Both the position numbers and the translations under genes were made by a program. The notes beneath the pieces were generated by a model that saw nothing but the letters and a program-made list of their open reading frames with translations, made no database searches and was not told the DNA's origin. Below, piece after piece: positions 1-9,314 of a stretch of 64,000 nt of DNA (the first letter of the stretch is position 1; each line of letters begins with the position of its first letter). Origin of the DNA: Alphaproteobacteria bacterium (lineage in GTDB: Bacteria > Pseudomonadota > Alphaproteobacteria > Micavibrionales > UBA2020); assembly GCA_025934695.1 (NCBI GenBank), contig JAICWS010000001.1:835301-899300 (forward strand). The letters run 5' to 3'.

Positions 1-17
1 CTTAATCACAAGAAACT

Positions 18-182
18 GTCATCCCGGACAAGTGAGCGCCCTGGCGCGAACGCTGATCCGGGGTCCAGGAGTCACAACAAACCGCGAAGTGGTTTGACTA
101 TAACGAGCGCCTTGCGGCGCGGGTAATTGCTGGATCCCGGATATGCGTTCGGCCTTCGGCCTCACTTTTCCGGGATGGCAGG
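18..182. repeat. Composite palindromic repeat element
   Basis: The outer arms are inverted: GTCATCCCGG at the left and TCCGGGATGGCAG at the right, with GGGTCCAG and CTGGATCCC facing inward and short hairpins in the core (for example GTTCGGCCTTCGGCC and GAGCGCCTTGCGGCGC). The same arm type recurs at 12571, 19411, 56288 and 57755. It is noncoding and fills the first 190 bases. Confidence 0.6.
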
Positions 183-190
183 GTATGGGA

Positions 191-553
191 TTAAAGCCAA
201 TCCGGCGGCTTGAACTTCGCGAGGCCGGAGATCAGCAGCAGCACGCCGAAGATGATGAACAGGATCGGCGCCTCGTAATGGACCGAGATGCGCCCCATCT
301 GCCGCGCGATGGAAAAGCCCGCACCGATGATGAGAAAGGGCCCGATGACGGCGGTGACTTTATCGAGGCCGCCGATTGCGACGGCGAGAATGCCCATGGT
401 CGCGAGGCCGAGCGGCCAGACCCATTCGACGGAGGGCCACCAGCCCGCCGCATCCAGCAGCCAGGCGACGCCGAGCGCGATGATCGCCACGGCAAAGCCG
501 ATGACTTTCTTGCGTGCGTCCACGGCTTGCCTGTCGTTGGGTTCCCCGTTCAT
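191..553 (-). CDS. Small multi-spanning membrane protein, unknown function
   Basis: The product is 120 aa with a short charged N-terminus (MNGEPNDRQAVDARKK) followed by about four hydrophobic stretches separated by short loops. The sequence ends in a cytosolic-looking tail (FKPPDWL). The composition resembles small LiaF/DUF5668-type membrane domains, but I see no catalytic motif and do not assign a family. There is no good ribosome-binding site before the ATG at 553, so the start is uncertain. It diverges from the small gene at 733. Confidence 0.6.
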   Translation of the reverse strand: MNGEPNDRQAVDARKKVIGFAVAIIALGVAWLLDAAGWWPSVEWVWPLGLATMGILAVAIGGLDKVTAVIGPFLIIGAGFSIARQMGRISVHYEAPILFIIFGVLLLISGLAKFKPPDWL

Positions 554-636
554 AGGCGCCAGTGTAGCGGATTCGCGGAAGCCCTGCCATGCGCTGCCGT
601 CCTCGTCTATATGCGTTATGTAAATATAAATATGGT

Positions 637-676
637 TTAAAAAGAGGAGGTTAATCCTCTTTAACCCTTTTTTAAG
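637..676. promoter_or_regulatory. Hairpin with T-rich flank between divergent genes
   Basis: AAAGAGGA and TCCTCTTT form an 8-bp stem around GGTTAA, and a run of six T follows on the plus strand. It lies between two divergent genes, so it is more likely a leader or operator structure of the plus-strand gene at 733 than an end-of-gene terminator. An AT-rich stretch just upstream could hold its promoter. Confidence 0.3.
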
Positions 677-732
677 AAGGCACCGCCGACGCCAATGCTA
701 TGCTGAACAAACATCCCGATAGGAATTGGACG

Positions 733-996
733 ATGGTACGGCACGATAAACTGACACAGCAATTCTTCAACGCGGCGACGCTCCCCGCCGAGCCGGCCAT
801 TCCCGAATTCAAAGTCCGCCACAACAGCTCGATGCAGCGCCTGCAGGCCGCCTTCCAGCGCGCGGGCTTGGGCTTTCACACCGGGCGCAAGTCCATCTTC
901 ATCGCCGATCCGACCCCGGCCCAGAAGCGCCAGCTGGAGAGCGAAGGCATCGAGATGCACAGCCGCCAGCACAAGTGCAGCCCGCGCAAGGGTTGA
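733..996 (+). CDS. Hypothetical protein (87 aa)
   Basis: A small basic soluble protein with no transmembrane segment or signal peptide. I chose the ATG at 733 because AGGA at 721-724 is well spaced from it; an in-frame ATG at 700 lacks such a site. The C-terminal half is rich in Arg, His and Lys (LGFHTGRKSIFI, then MHSRQHKCSPRKG), which could suit nucleic-acid binding, but I recognise no family. It converges on the PAS gene with an 8-base gap. Confidence 0.55.
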   Translation: MVRHDKLTQQFFNAATLPAEPAIPEFKVRHNSSMQRLQAAFQRAGLGFHTGRKSIFIADPTPAQKRQLESEGIEMHSRQHKCSPRKG

Positions 997-1004
997 GCTG
1001 ACAA

Positions 1005-1361
1005 TCAGGCTTCTTCCGCTTCCGCCGTCCAATCGCTGAAATTCTGGTAGCGCTTTTCCGCGCCGATGATCTTGCCCTGCGAATTGCGGATGGGCGCGGT
1101 CGTGAGCTCGACCTGGAACAGCCGCCCGTCCTTGGTGCGGCGCACGGTCTTGATGACGCCGAGGTCGTCGCCCGCCTTCAGCTGGTCGAGGATCGCATAT
1201 TCCTGGTCCTGCCATTCAAACGGGATGATGATGCTGACATGGCGGCCGATGACTTCCACGCGCTTGTAGCCGAAGGCCTTTTCAGCCCCCAGGCTCCAGT
1301 AGGTGATGCGGCCGTCCATGGATTTGCGGACGACAATGGCCTCGTCTTCGTTTTGGTTCAT
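1005..1361 (-). CDS. Single PAS-domain protein
   Basis: This 118-aa protein is essentially one PAS/PAC fold. Its features are ITYWSLGAEKAFGYKRVEVIG (the usual N-P-A-E-x-x-x-G-Y region), HVSIIIPFEW, then GDDLGVIKTVRRTKDGRLFQVELTTAPI and a PAC-like end. There is no attached kinase, GGDEF or HTH, so it would act as a stand-alone sensor or a partner of another signalling protein; ligand and partner are unknown. The ATG at 1361 is preferred to the longer 1388 start because AGAGAAG precedes it at normal spacing. Confidence 0.75.
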   Translation of the reverse strand: MNQNEDEAIVVRKSMDGRITYWSLGAEKAFGYKRVEVIGRHVSIIIPFEWQDQEYAILDQLKAGDDLGVIKTVRRTKDGRLFQVELTTAPIRNSQGKIIGAEKRYQNFSDWTAEAEEA

Positions 1362-1513
1362 CGCGCTTCTCTGAATATCGGTGAGCAAGGGTTGTATTCA
1401 ATCCACGCGGCGATGACAAGCACTGCACGATGCAACGGCAGCCGCACGTGCATAAGCACGTGTATATCAGGGATGACTGCCCTCCCGCGCTGGGCGCCGA
1501 CGGAATGACGGAC

Positions 1514-1888
1514 TTAAAGTTTCGGATTGCGGCGCGGACCGCCACGGGTTGCGGGCGGGGGGCTGGGCGGACCCGGCGGATGGTTGCGCTCCGAGGGCGG
1601 CACGCAGCCGCCATGCAGGATGAAAGTATCCAGCTTCGGGTTGGCGAAGACGCCGGTCACATGCGGGTGCTTTTCCGCCTGGAGACGGTGCGCGAGGTTC
1701 TCCTCGACCAGCACGACGTATTCGCTGTCCTTGCCGCCATTCGGAATCGCGCCGAAATTATTGTCGAGCTCGGGCCCGCCGATATTCAGCAGCGAGCGGA
1801 TTTCCTGGAAGGCCTTCTGGCGGTCCGTTTCGGGCTTGTCCAGACGGACAGTGACCATCGCAAATTCCATCGGCTTCGGGGGTGTCAT
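1514..1888 (-). CDS. Hypothetical protein (124 aa)
   Basis: A small soluble protein of unknown function. Its centre is an alpha/beta-looking stretch (MVTVRLDKPETDRQKAFQEI, then SEYVVLVEENLAHRL). Its tail, after about residue 95, is Pro/Gly/Arg-rich and probably disordered. The start at 1888 is supported by AAGGAG seven bases upstream. A promoter at 1928-1956 drives it, back to back with mutL. Confidence 0.6.
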   Translation of the reverse strand: MTPPKPMEFAMVTVRLDKPETDRQKAFQEIRSLLNIGGPELDNNFGAIPNGGKDSEYVVLVEENLAHRLQAEKHPHVTGVFANPKLDTFILHGGCVPPSERNHPPGPPSPPPATRGGPRRNPKL

Positions 1889-1927
1889 GGCGGCGCTCCT
1901 TGTCATATAATTAAATGAATTATGGCG

Positions 1928-1956
1928 AATTTATGGGGCCGCGCCCCTTTTGTCAA
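1928..1956 (-). promoter_or_regulatory. Sigma70-type promoter of the 1888 gene
   Basis: On the minus strand TTGACA (1951-1956), a 17-base spacer and TAAATT (1928-1933). Its -35 overlaps the -35 of the opposite mutL promoter, so the two may compete for RNA polymerase. Confidence 0.5.
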
Positions 1957-1977
1957 CACGGTGAATCAGGCTATAAA
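1950..1977 (+). promoter_or_regulatory. Candidate mutL promoter
   Basis: TTGTCA (1950-1955), 16 bases, TATAAA (1972-1977). Transcription would begin near 1984, at the second in-frame ATG (1983), suggesting a leaderless or nearly leaderless mutL mRNA. Confidence 0.4.
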
Positions 1978-3791
1978 TGACCATGACCATCAGACATTTG
2001 CCAGAAACTCTTATCAACCAGATCGCGGCCGGCGAGGTGATCGAGCGACCGGCGGCGGCGGTGAAGGAGCTGGTCGAAAATTCGATCGATGCCGGATCGT
2101 CGCGCATCGAGGTCTTCATCCGCGACGGCGGCGCGTCGCTGATCGCCATTACGGATGATGGCAGCGGCATGACGGCAGACGATCTCACCATCGCGGTCGA
2201 GCGCCATGCGACGTCGAAGCTGCCCGACGACGACCTCGTCAATATCGGCTCGCTGGGTTTCCGGGGCGAAGCCCTGCCCTCCATCGGCGCGGTGAGCCGG
2301 TTGACGATCACAAGCCGCCCGAAAAAAGGCGGCGATGCGCATGCGATCACCGTCGATGCTGGAAAAAAATCGAAGCCGGCGCCTGCGGCCTTCCCCGCCG
2401 GCACCAAGGTCGAGGTGCGCGACCTCTTTTATGCTACGCCCGCGCGCCTGAAGTTCATGAAATCGCCGCGCACGGAAACGCAGAATGTGCGCGACGTGGT
2501 CGAGCGCCTGGCAATGGCCTATCCCGACATCCATTTTCGGCTCACCGTCGACGACAAGGAATCCCTCGACCTGCCCGCCGCGCCGGGCGACCTGTACGAG
2601 CGGCGCCTGGCACGCCTGCAGCAGATCATGGGCCGCGAATTCGCGGAGAACGCGCTGCGCATCGAGGCGGAGCGGGAGGGAATAAGATTATCCGGCTATG
2701 CCAGCCTGCCGACGCTGAACCGCGGCACCAACCAGCACCAGTATTTCTTCGTCAACGGCCGCCCCGTGAAGGACCGTCTGCTCATCGGCGCGGTGCGCGG
2801 GGCCTATATGGATTTCCTTGCCCACGACCGTCACCCGATGCTGTGCCTCTTCGTCGATCTGCCGCCGGAAAGCGTCGACGTGAACGTGCATCCCGCCAAG
2901 GCGGAAGTCCGATTCCAGGATTCGGCGCTGGTGCGCGGGTTGATCGTCGGCGGATTGAAACACGCAATCGCGCAGGCCGGCCATCGCGCCTCGACCAGCG
3001 TCGCCGACCAGACGCTGCAATCCTTCCAGGCGCCGCAAACTGCGCCGCGCTGGGACGGCCAATATGGCCAGCCGTCTTTCAGCGGCAGCGCCGCGCTGCG
3101 CGAGACGCCGAATGCCGCTTATTATCACGCATCGGCCGGAAACCTCGCCTTCGACACCGCGCCTTCCGCGCGCCCGCATCTGCAGGCCGTACCGGTGGAA
3201 GAACCCGTCGATTATCCGCTCGGCGCCGCCTGCGCGCAGCTACACGAAACCTATATCGTGGCACAGACGAAGGACGGGCTTGTCCTCGTCGACCAGCATG
3301 CGGCGCATGAGCGCCTTGTCTATGAAGATATGAAGAAGGCGCTCAATAGCGGCGGCATCGCACGGCAGCCCCTGTTGCTGCCCGAAGTCGTGGAAATGGA
3401 TGCGACCTCGGCCGAGCGACTGCTGTCGCGCGCGGCGCAACTGGCCGAACTCGGCCTCGTCATCGAGCCGTTCGGACCTGGCGCGGTCGTGGTGCAGGAA
3501 ACCCCGGCGCTCTTGGGCGCCATGAACATCCGGAAGATGGTGCTCGATCTCGCCGACGATATCGCCGCCTTCGGCGAAACCATGAGCCTGAAGGAAAAGC
3601 TGGAAGAGGTCTGCTCGACGATGGCCTGCCACGGCTCGGTGCGCGCGGGGCGGCGGCTGAATCTCGATGAAATGAATGCGCTGCTGCGCCAGATGGAATG
3701 CACGCCGCATTCCGGCCAGTGCAACCACGGCCGCCCGACCTATGTTGAATTGAAGCTCAGCGACATCGAAAAACTTTTCGGACGCAGATAA
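1977..3791 (+). CDS. mutL: DNA mismatch repair protein MutL (endonuclease type)
   Basis: MutL couples mismatch recognition by MutS to strand removal. The N-terminal GHKL ATPase is complete: [10 protein letters not shown] (residues 31-40), TDDGSGM (59-65) and GFRGEAL (94-100). The C-terminal half carries [12 protein letters not shown] near residue 438, matching the metal-binding endonuclease motif DQHA-x2-E-x4-E, with [10 protein letters not shown] and CNHGRPT (a variant of the usual CPHGRP) further on. So this is a nicking MutL, as expected where MutH is absent. The length (604 aa) is normal. A start at 1983 (MTIRHLPE) fits the family and the predicted promoter better than 1977. Confidence 0.97.
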   Translation: MTMTIRHLPETLINQIAAGEVIERPAAAVKELVENSIDAGSSRIEVFIRDGGASLIAITDDGSGMTADDLTIAVERHATSKLPDDDLVNIGSLGFRGEALPSIGAVSRLTITSRPKKGGDAHAITVDAGKKSKPAPAAFPAGTKVEVRDLFYATPARLKFMKSPRTETQNVRDVVERLAMAYPDIHFRLTVDDKESLDLPAAPGDLYERRLARLQQIMGREFAENALRIEAEREGIRLSGYASLPTLNRGTNQHQYFFVNGRPVKDRLLIGAVRGAYMDFLAHDRHPMLCLFVDLPPESVDVNVHPAKAEVRFQDSALVRGLIVGGLKHAIAQAGHRASTSVADQTLQSFQAPQTAPRWDGQYGQPSFSGSAALRETPNAAYYHASAGNLAFDTAPSARPHLQAVPVEEPVDYPLGAACAQLHETYIVAQTKDGLVLVDQHAAHERLVYEDMKKALNSGGIARQPLLLPEVVEMDATSAERLLSRAAQLAELGLVIEPFGPGAVVVQETPALLGAMNIRKMVLDLADDIAAFGETMSLKEKLEEVCSTMACHGSVRAGRRLNLDEMNALLRQMECTPHSGQCNHGRPTYVELKLSDIEKLFGRR

Positions 3792-3800
3792 GGAACGACC

Positions 3801-4364
3801 ATGACCGAGGCCCCAGCCCCCGCGACCGTCACTCCCGCCGACCCCAAGCTGACGCAGACCTGCACGGCGCTTTATATCGTTTATATGGCGGCCATGGTGC
3901 TGGCGCTGCTGCCCGTGCCGCTCGCGATCGGCATCAGCACGATTTTGCTGATCGGCGGCATCGTCATGGCCTATGTGAGCCGCGGCAAGGCCGGGCAAGG
4001 CGTGCTGGAGACGCATTTTCACTGGCTCATCCGCACCTTCTGGATCGGCGGCTGGGTTTATCTTCCGATCCTGACCATCCTGTCCTGTTTCGCCGTCGTC
4101 TCGGTCGTCGACATGACCGAACTGCATGACGCGATCCGCACCGCCGCGCTCGAAAGCCCGTCGGGCACCACCTCGGCGCAGGACCGGAACATCGTCATCA
4201 ATACCGTGCTCGCCACCGTCATGAAAAAGCACGGCAGCGAAATCATGGCGATCGTCGGTGTCTTCACTCTGCCCTTCTTCATCTGGTGGTTCTGGCGCTG
4301 CATCAAGGGTTTCCGCCTGCTCAAAGCCGGCAAGCCGGTCGACGGCGTGATGCGGTGGATTTGA
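3801..4364 (+). CDS. Predicted membrane protein (COG3671/DUF4870-like)
   Basis: This 187-aa protein has about four hydrophobic segments: two near residues 25-60, one near 75-100 and one near 150-165. A polar loop lies in between, and the protein ends in a short charged cytoplasmic segment. The pattern, with GKAGQGVLETHFHWLIRTFW between the second and third helix, resembles COG3671/DUF4870 membrane proteins, whose role is unknown. It follows mutL by 9 bases with AAGGA before the ATG and may be co-transcribed with it. Confidence 0.65.
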   Translation: MTEAPAPATVTPADPKLTQTCTALYIVYMAAMVLALLPVPLAIGISTILLIGGIVMAYVSRGKAGQGVLETHFHWLIRTFWIGGWVYLPILTILSCFAVVSVVDMTELHDAIRTAALESPSGTTSAQDRNIVINTVLATVMKKHGSEIMAIVGVFTLPFFIWWFWRCIKGFRLLKAGKPVDGVMRWI

Positions 4365-4617
4365 ACCGTCCATCTTAATGCCTGACAAAACAGGGGTTTC
4401 CGGATGCGACTCGGAGACTGCCACGCTTTCTCAGCGCATTCATCGCGTAAATGATATTTCAAAAATCCTGCAGCGGAAGATTTTAAAGTTGCATCGGCAG
4501 GTTTAAACATTGCCGATAATTTCATTCGGCGGCTCCATAAACGAACGTTAACCAGCGGGGATTTAAACTGGTCTGTATAGCATGAGTTCCAAAAGACTTT
4601 AAAACGAGGATTCAGCT

Positions 4618-4845
4618 GTGACAGGCACAGAAGAAAACATCGCCCCGCGAAACGGGGCCGCGCGTTCATTCTTTGGCGCATTCGCCTCAAAGTTGATGAC
4701 CGATGTTCTGATCGCCGCCGTGATTGCGGCGATTTCTTTTATGGCTTTGTCGCTGCCGGTCCTCTTCCGCATCAACGCACAGGATTTGAAGGAGACAGGC
4801 CATGAAACGTTTTTTGACCAGCATGATGATCTGCGCCGCGATTGA
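4618..4845 (+). CDS. Small single-span membrane protein overlapping the next gene
   Basis: 75 aa, GTG start, with GAGGA seven bases upstream. One hydrophobic span (about residues 27-51) follows a basic N-terminus, so it should sit in the inner membrane. The last 44 bases overlap the start of the DUF4139 gene in another frame, an arrangement that can couple translation. I recognise no family. The 250 bases upstream hold no clear feature. Confidence 0.45.
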   Translation: MTGTEENIAPRNGAARSFFGAFASKLMTDVLIAAVIAAISFMALSLPVLFRINAQDLKETGHETFFDQHDDLRRD

Positions 4846-6556
4846 CGCGGCGGCGCTCCCCGCGGCGGCGGCCAACACCGCGCCCGCGAAGGACATTCCG
4901 GTGACCAGCGAAGTCCGCGACGTGACGGTCTATAGCGACTCCGCGCAGGTCACGCGCGTCGCGGAGGTCGATATCCCCGCGGGCGCCCACAATGTCGTCT
5001 TCACCGGGCTTCCCCTAACCCTGGCGCCGGATTCCCTGCGCGTCGAGGCGACGGCGGGCGCCGACCTCGCGCTGGGCGCGATCGTCAGCAAAAAGGAAAC
5101 GCCCGCCGCGCCCGTCCCCGTCGTGGACACCGCAAAGCAAAAGGAAGTAAACGCGCGCATCGCGGCGCTGGAGGACCAGGTCTCCCTGATCGAGGCGGAA
5201 AAAGAAGCCCTCGACTCGCGAAAGACGTTCCTGTCGACTCTCGGCCAGCAGGCGACGGCGCAGACAAAAGCGGCGATTGCCCAGTATGACCTGAAGCCCG
5301 ACCAATGGACGAACGCCTCGCAGGCGGTTTACACCGGCATGGCGGAGGTCCTGAAAGCTTCGGTGCAGGACGATATCAAGCTGCGCGGGCTGCAGGACCA
5401 GATCGCCGCCGCGAAGGCGGAGGTCGTCGAACGTTTGCCCGAAGCGCAACCGCCCAGCTGGACTGCCGAGGTGCCGCTCGACGCCAAAGCCGCCACGCAT
5501 GCGACCATCTCCTTGAGTTACCGCGTCTCGAACGCGGGTTGGAAGCCGCTCTATGACGCGCGGCTCGACGGCCGCGGCAAGGGGTCGCTGACGCTGACGC
5601 AATACGGCGATGTCCAGCAGACGACAGGCGAAGACTGGAACGGCGTTTCCTTGACACTGTCGACGACCCAGCCGCAGCGCCTTACCGCGCCCCAGCAGCT
5701 GGCGCCGATGTGGGTAGACGCGTTCAAGCCGAGCAGCGGTGGCATCTCGCCCGCTGCTCTCGCAATCGATTCGGTCACCACTTTCGACGGCGGCGGGACC
5801 GCCATGACTTTCCGGTCCATGTCTTCGAACATCGCCACGGCAAAGCCGCCGAGCGCGCAGGACCAGGCGGAAGCGTATAACAAGCGTGCCGCATCCTTCG
5901 TGACCGCGCAGGCGAACACGACGAAGTTCACGAGCGAATACAAGGTTCCGGGCCCGGCCAGCGTGCCCGCGGACGGTACCGACACGAAACTGATGGTCGG
6001 CAACTTCGACGCCGAGACAAGGATCGGCGTCGAGGTCGTCCCGCAGCAAAGCACCAACGCCTATATCGTCGCGCATGCGAAGCTGAAGGGCGATGCCCCG
6101 ACACTGGGTGGAAATGTCGACTTGTTCCGCGACAACGCCTTCATCGGCGAATCCACGCTGCCGATGCTGCGTCCAGGCGAGGAAACGGCGCTGTATTTCG
6201 GCATCGACGATGCGGTTTCGGTGACGCGCTCCAAGCTCAAGGACGAGCAGGATGTCGCCGGCGTCCTCAATCAGACCACGGTGCTGGAACGGCGCTTCCT
6301 TACCAAAATCCAGAATCTGCACAAGTCTCCCGTCGAGCTGACGGTGACGGAGGCCGTGCCCGCCCCGCGCGACGCGAAGGTGACGGTCGACATCTCGCCT
6401 GATACGACGGCCGGCTATGCGAAGGACGTCGACCATGATCAGGGCAAGAACCAATGGGCCTTCACGCTGCAGCCCGAGGAGGCGAAGGAGATCACGCTCG
6501 GCTGGAAAGTCAGCTGGCCGTCGGACGAGACGCTGAGCGGCGTTCCCAATATGTGA
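4802..6556 (+). CDS. DUF4139/MuiA-family exported protein
   Basis: The 584-aa product has a probable signal peptide ending near residue 24 (LPAAAANTAPA). A DUF4140-like N-terminal domain follows (VRDVTVYSDSAQVTRVAEV), then a coiled-coil stretch (about residues 115-145 and 195-215), then a large DUF4139 beta-rich domain (LSYRVSNAGWKPLYDARL and beyond). Related proteins are annotated mucoidy inhibitor MuiA, but the molecular role is not established. It should be periplasmic or surface associated. AAGGAG at 4789-4794 supports the start. Confidence 0.8.
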   Translation: MKRFLTSMMICAAIDAAALPAAAANTAPAKDIPVTSEVRDVTVYSDSAQVTRVAEVDIPAGAHNVVFTGLPLTLAPDSLRVEATAGADLALGAIVSKKETPAAPVPVVDTAKQKEVNARIAALEDQVSLIEAEKEALDSRKTFLSTLGQQATAQTKAAIAQYDLKPDQWTNASQAVYTGMAEVLKASVQDDIKLRGLQDQIAAAKAEVVERLPEAQPPSWTAEVPLDAKAATHATISLSYRVSNAGWKPLYDARLDGRGKGSLTLTQYGDVQQTTGEDWNGVSLTLSTTQPQRLTAPQQLAPMWVDAFKPSSGGISPAALAIDSVTTFDGGGTAMTFRSMSSNIATAKPPSAQDQAEAYNKRAASFVTAQANTTKFTSEYKVPGPASVPADGTDTKLMVGNFDAETRIGVEVVPQQSTNAYIVAHAKLKGDAPTLGGNVDLFRDNAFIGESTLPMLRPGEETALYFGIDDAVSVTRSKLKDEQDVAGVLNQTTVLERRFLTKIQNLHKSPVELTVTEAVPAPRDAKVTVDISPDTTAGYAKDVDHDQGKNQWAFTLQPEEAKEITLGWKVSWPSDETLSGVPNM

Positions 6557-6565
6557 GGGAGAAGA

Positions 6566-7264
6566 TCAGGCGCGCACGAGGTCGCGGAAGCGGACGATCG
6601 CCTCGAGTTCGGATTTGATGTGATCGAGCCGCTTGCGCGCCAGATTGTCTTCGCCCCATGTTTCGAGCTGGTAGATTTCGTCGACGCAGGCGGCTTCATA
6701 AGCGCCGGCCGCATCAAGATAGCCGTCCATCAGCGCGAGCGCGATGACGACGGAGCCGCAGACGGCGGTCGCGGATTGGACGACGGTGAAATCTTCGGCG
6801 CTTAAACCCGTGATAAGCCTGCTCAGCGTCTCAAGCGATTCCGGCGGCTGGTTGTGGTACCGGATACCCGAAATATGCTCGAGCCGTACGCCATGCTCGC
6901 GCTCCAGCCATTGCAGCAGCGGCAGCCAGTGTTGTTCCTGCCGCTTCACGAGGTCGGGCGGCGTCGCGGCAAAATAGCAGACGAGGTCGGAGGCGCCGTA
7001 TTTCAAAATCTCGACGTTCATCGCCGCGCGGTCGGCGCCTTTGACCTTGTCGGCCATGGTGGTAGCCAGCTGCATGAGCGGCATGGAGGATGGGACGATA
7101 TCGGTCCCCTGCGCCTGCCATTCGTTGGCGATGGCCTCGGCCAGGGGTTGCGACTGCAAGATCAGATGATGCTGCATGACGGTCTTGATGGGCTTGCCAT
7201 CGAGCCGCACGACGAAACCGCCCGGCGCGGTTCCCGCTTCCGCCGATTTGTAAAAGCGCTTCAT
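6566..7264 (-). CDS. ATP12-family F1-ATPase assembly chaperone
   Basis: This 232-aa protein matches the ATP12 family, whose mitochondrial members hold the F1 alpha subunit during ATP synthase assembly; the family is typical of alphaproteobacteria. Recognisable parts are MKRFYKSAEAG...GFVVRLDGKPIKT at the N-terminus, LAEAIANEWQAQG, then the LVCYFA and QEQHWLPLLQW region and the C-terminal ALMDGYLDAAGAYEAACVDE helix. It overlaps the AsmA-like gene by four bases (ATGA) and is the last gene of the rarA-crcB-rluC string. Confidence 0.9.
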   Translation of the reverse strand: MKRFYKSAEAGTAPGGFVVRLDGKPIKTVMQHHLILQSQPLAEAIANEWQAQGTDIVPSSMPLMQLATTMADKVKGADRAAMNVEILKYGASDLVCYFAATPPDLVKRQEQHWLPLLQWLEREHGVRLEHISGIRYHNQPPESLETLSRLITGLSAEDFTVVQSATAVCGSVVIALALMDGYLDAAGAYEAACVDEIYQLETWGEDNLARKRLDHIKSELEAIVRFRDLVRA

Positions 7265-8334
7265 TTGCCCTTATGCTCCAGGAATTTCTCGCAAGGGTTT
7301 CCTTCTTCCGACGTCAGCAGCGGCAGCAGCGCCATGGGCGGGGCGATGGCATCAAGCAGGAAGCCGCCCATCTTCTTCGCCATCCCTTCGGCCTGCGGAT
7401 GCGTCGTGATCGCGTTAAAATTCCCCGACACGACAACCGGCGTAGCGAGGCTAACGACCGCGCCAAGTCCCTTCGTGCGCGGCGTAAAGACCATGTCGAC
7501 GCGCTGGCGCATCAGATCGACAGTGCCCTTGCCGGTGATCGTCGCCTTGTTGGTGTCGATGATGACGGTGCGCGAGCGCGCGATGCCGTTCACGATATCG
7601 AAATCGGCGACCGTGCAGTTAAGGTGCGTATCGCCATTGCCGGGCAGGAACGCCGTCAACAGGCTGCCCGCCCAGAGATTGAGCGCGCGGCCCTCGAGCT
7701 TGCCTTCGCCGCCCACCAGCGTGGCGCGGCCGGACAGATGTTTCACGAGATCGCGCTGTGATTCATCGACGCCGGAAAGGCGCAAGGAGACGCGGGCCTT
7801 GCCGCCCTTCACATCCTCCGACAGCACGCTGTAGTCGAGATTGTCGGCCTGAAGGTCGGCTTTCCAGCGGTATTTCAGGTCTTCCGAGGCCTCGCCCGTC
7901 ACTTTCGCGCCGCGGAAATCGCCCTTGATCTTCGACACGGTGAAATGCATGCCCTGCGGCAGCGCCAGTTCGGCCTCGTAATCGCCATAGGGCTTGCCGC
8001 CGATCCGGATGCCCGAAACCGCCGCATAGAGCGGTTCATGCATGATATCCATGTGCGGATGGATGTTCTTGAGGAAGATGCCGAGCTCGACCTTCGACGC
8101 CTCGCCCACCGGTTTTTTTTCCTCGCCCAGCTTCACGTCCAGCGCGGCCACGGCCGGGTGCAGCGGGTCCCAGCCGGCGCGCAGGTGGCCGATGGTCACG
8201 GGCTGGCCCATCTGCCTCGACAGGGACGCTTCGAGCCGGTCCTTGATCTTGCTGTTCAGCGCGATGGAAATGCCGGCCCAGGCGATGAAGAGGAAAACCC
8301 CCACCAGCAGAAAAAATTTACCCAGGAAGCGCAT
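7261..8334 (-). CDS. AsmA-like envelope protein
   Basis: 357 aa, with an N-terminal membrane anchor (FFLLVGVFLFIAWAGISIAL) and the rest probably periplasmic. The opening (LEASLSRQMGQPVTIGHL) and the C-terminal beta region (IIDTNKATITGKGTVDLMRQ, then DMVFTPR) are typical of AsmA/DUF3971-type proteins, which are linked to outer-membrane lipid transport. In many alphaproteobacteria a HAD hydrolase sits in this position of the cluster; here it is replaced by or separated from this protein. It starts two bases before the rluC stop and overlaps the ATP12 gene by four bases. Confidence 0.65.
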   Translation of the reverse strand: MRFLGKFFLLVGVFLFIAWAGISIALNSKIKDRLEASLSRQMGQPVTIGHLRAGWDPLHPAVAALDVKLGEEKKPVGEASKVELGIFLKNIHPHMDIMHEPLYAAVSGIRIGGKPYGDYEAELALPQGMHFTVSKIKGDFRGAKVTGEASEDLKYRWKADLQADNLDYSVLSEDVKGGKARVSLRLSGVDESQRDLVKHLSGRATLVGGEGKLEGRALNLWAGSLLTAFLPGNGDTHLNCTVADFDIVNGIARSRTVIIDTNKATITGKGTVDLMRQRVDMVFTPRTKGLGAVVSLATPVVVSGNFNAITTHPQAEGMAKKMGGFLLDAIAPPMALLPLLTSEEGNPCEKFLEHKGK

Positions 8335-8336
8335 CC

Positions 8337-9314
8337 TTAGTCCTCCAGGTCCGCGAAGGGATCGCTGCGGTCGTCGGCCTCGAAGCCAAAATACTTGAAG
8401 GTCTTCTTCATCTCGGGCGAGAGCGGCGCGGTGATATCGAGCGTACTGCCCGTCACGGGATGCGGCATTATGACGCGCCGCGCGTGCAGGTGCAGCACCT
8501 GCGGCAGCATCGGGTTCTGATGCAAAAATTCCTGTTCAGGATCGTATTTGAAGTCGCCCAGCAGCGGCGCGCCCATCTGGGCCGCGTGGACGCGGATCTG
8601 GTGCTGGCGGCCGGTCCGGGGCCAGAAGGCGACCAGGGCCAGCTTCTTTTCCAGCCGTTCGATCACCGAATAGAAGGTGATGGCCGTCTTGCCCTCTTCG
8701 TCGTCGACCGCCATCATGCGCTCGCCGCCGCCCGCGTCTATTTTCGCCAGGGATGATTTGATGCGCCCTTGGTCGATCTCGGGCGCGGGCGCGCAAACGG
8801 CCCAGTAATATTTGCGGATAGTGCGGCCGCGGAACAGCTCGCCCAGTTCCCGCGCGGCCTGCGACGTGCGCGCGAGCAGGAGCACGCCGGAGGTGTCGCG
8901 GTCGAGCCGGTGGACAAGCTTGGGCTTCTCGCCGTCCTGCGCCAGCCCCTCCAGCAGCCCGTCGATGTGCCGCGAAATCTTGGATCCGCCCTGCACGGCG
9001 AGACCGGCAGGCTTGTTCAGCGCGATAACGTCCTTGTCCTGGTAGATGACGAGCGAGCGGATGAAATCGACATCCTTCGGCGGCAGCCCGCGTTCCTTCT
9101 TTTCCTGCGGCGACAGGAGCTGCGGCGGAATGCGCACGGCCTGCCCCTTGGCGAGACGCGTTTCGCCCTTGGCACGCTTGCCGTCGACGCGCACCTGGCC
9201 CGTGCGCAGGATCTTCTGCATCTGGCCGAAGGGAAGATCAGGGTAATATTTTTTCAGCCAGCGGTCGAGGCGCTGGCCGTCATCGGCGTCCGCGATGATG
9301 ACGTTTTCAGCCAT
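8337..9314 (-). CDS. rluC: RluC-type 23S rRNA pseudouridine synthase
   Basis: The protein (325 aa) has an N-terminal S4 RNA-binding domain (QRLDRWLKKYYPDLPFGQMQ and VRVDGKRAKGETRL) followed by the RluA-class catalytic domain. The motif HRLDRDTSG at residues 135-143 contains the catalytic Asp (D138), and the family's GRQHQIRVH is also present. It should convert uridines to pseudouridine in 23S rRNA. The exact target sites cannot be read from sequence; RluC is the best guess from length and context. Its start overlaps the crcB end by eight bases. Confidence 0.9.
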   Translation of the reverse strand: MAENVIIADADDGQRLDRWLKKYYPDLPFGQMQKILRTGQVRVDGKRAKGETRLAKGQAVRIPPQLLSPQEKKERGLPPKDVDFIRSLVIYQDKDVIALNKPAGLAVQGGSKISRHIDGLLEGLAQDGEKPKLVHRLDRDTSGVLLLARTSQAARELGELFRGRTIRKYYWAVCAPAPEIDQGRIKSSLAKIDAGGGERMMAVDDEEGKTAITFYSVIERLEKKLALVAFWPRTGRQHQIRVHAAQMGAPLLGDFKYDPEQEFLHQNPMLPQVLHLHARRVIMPHPVTGSTLDITAPLSPEMKKTFKYFGFEADDRSDPFADLED

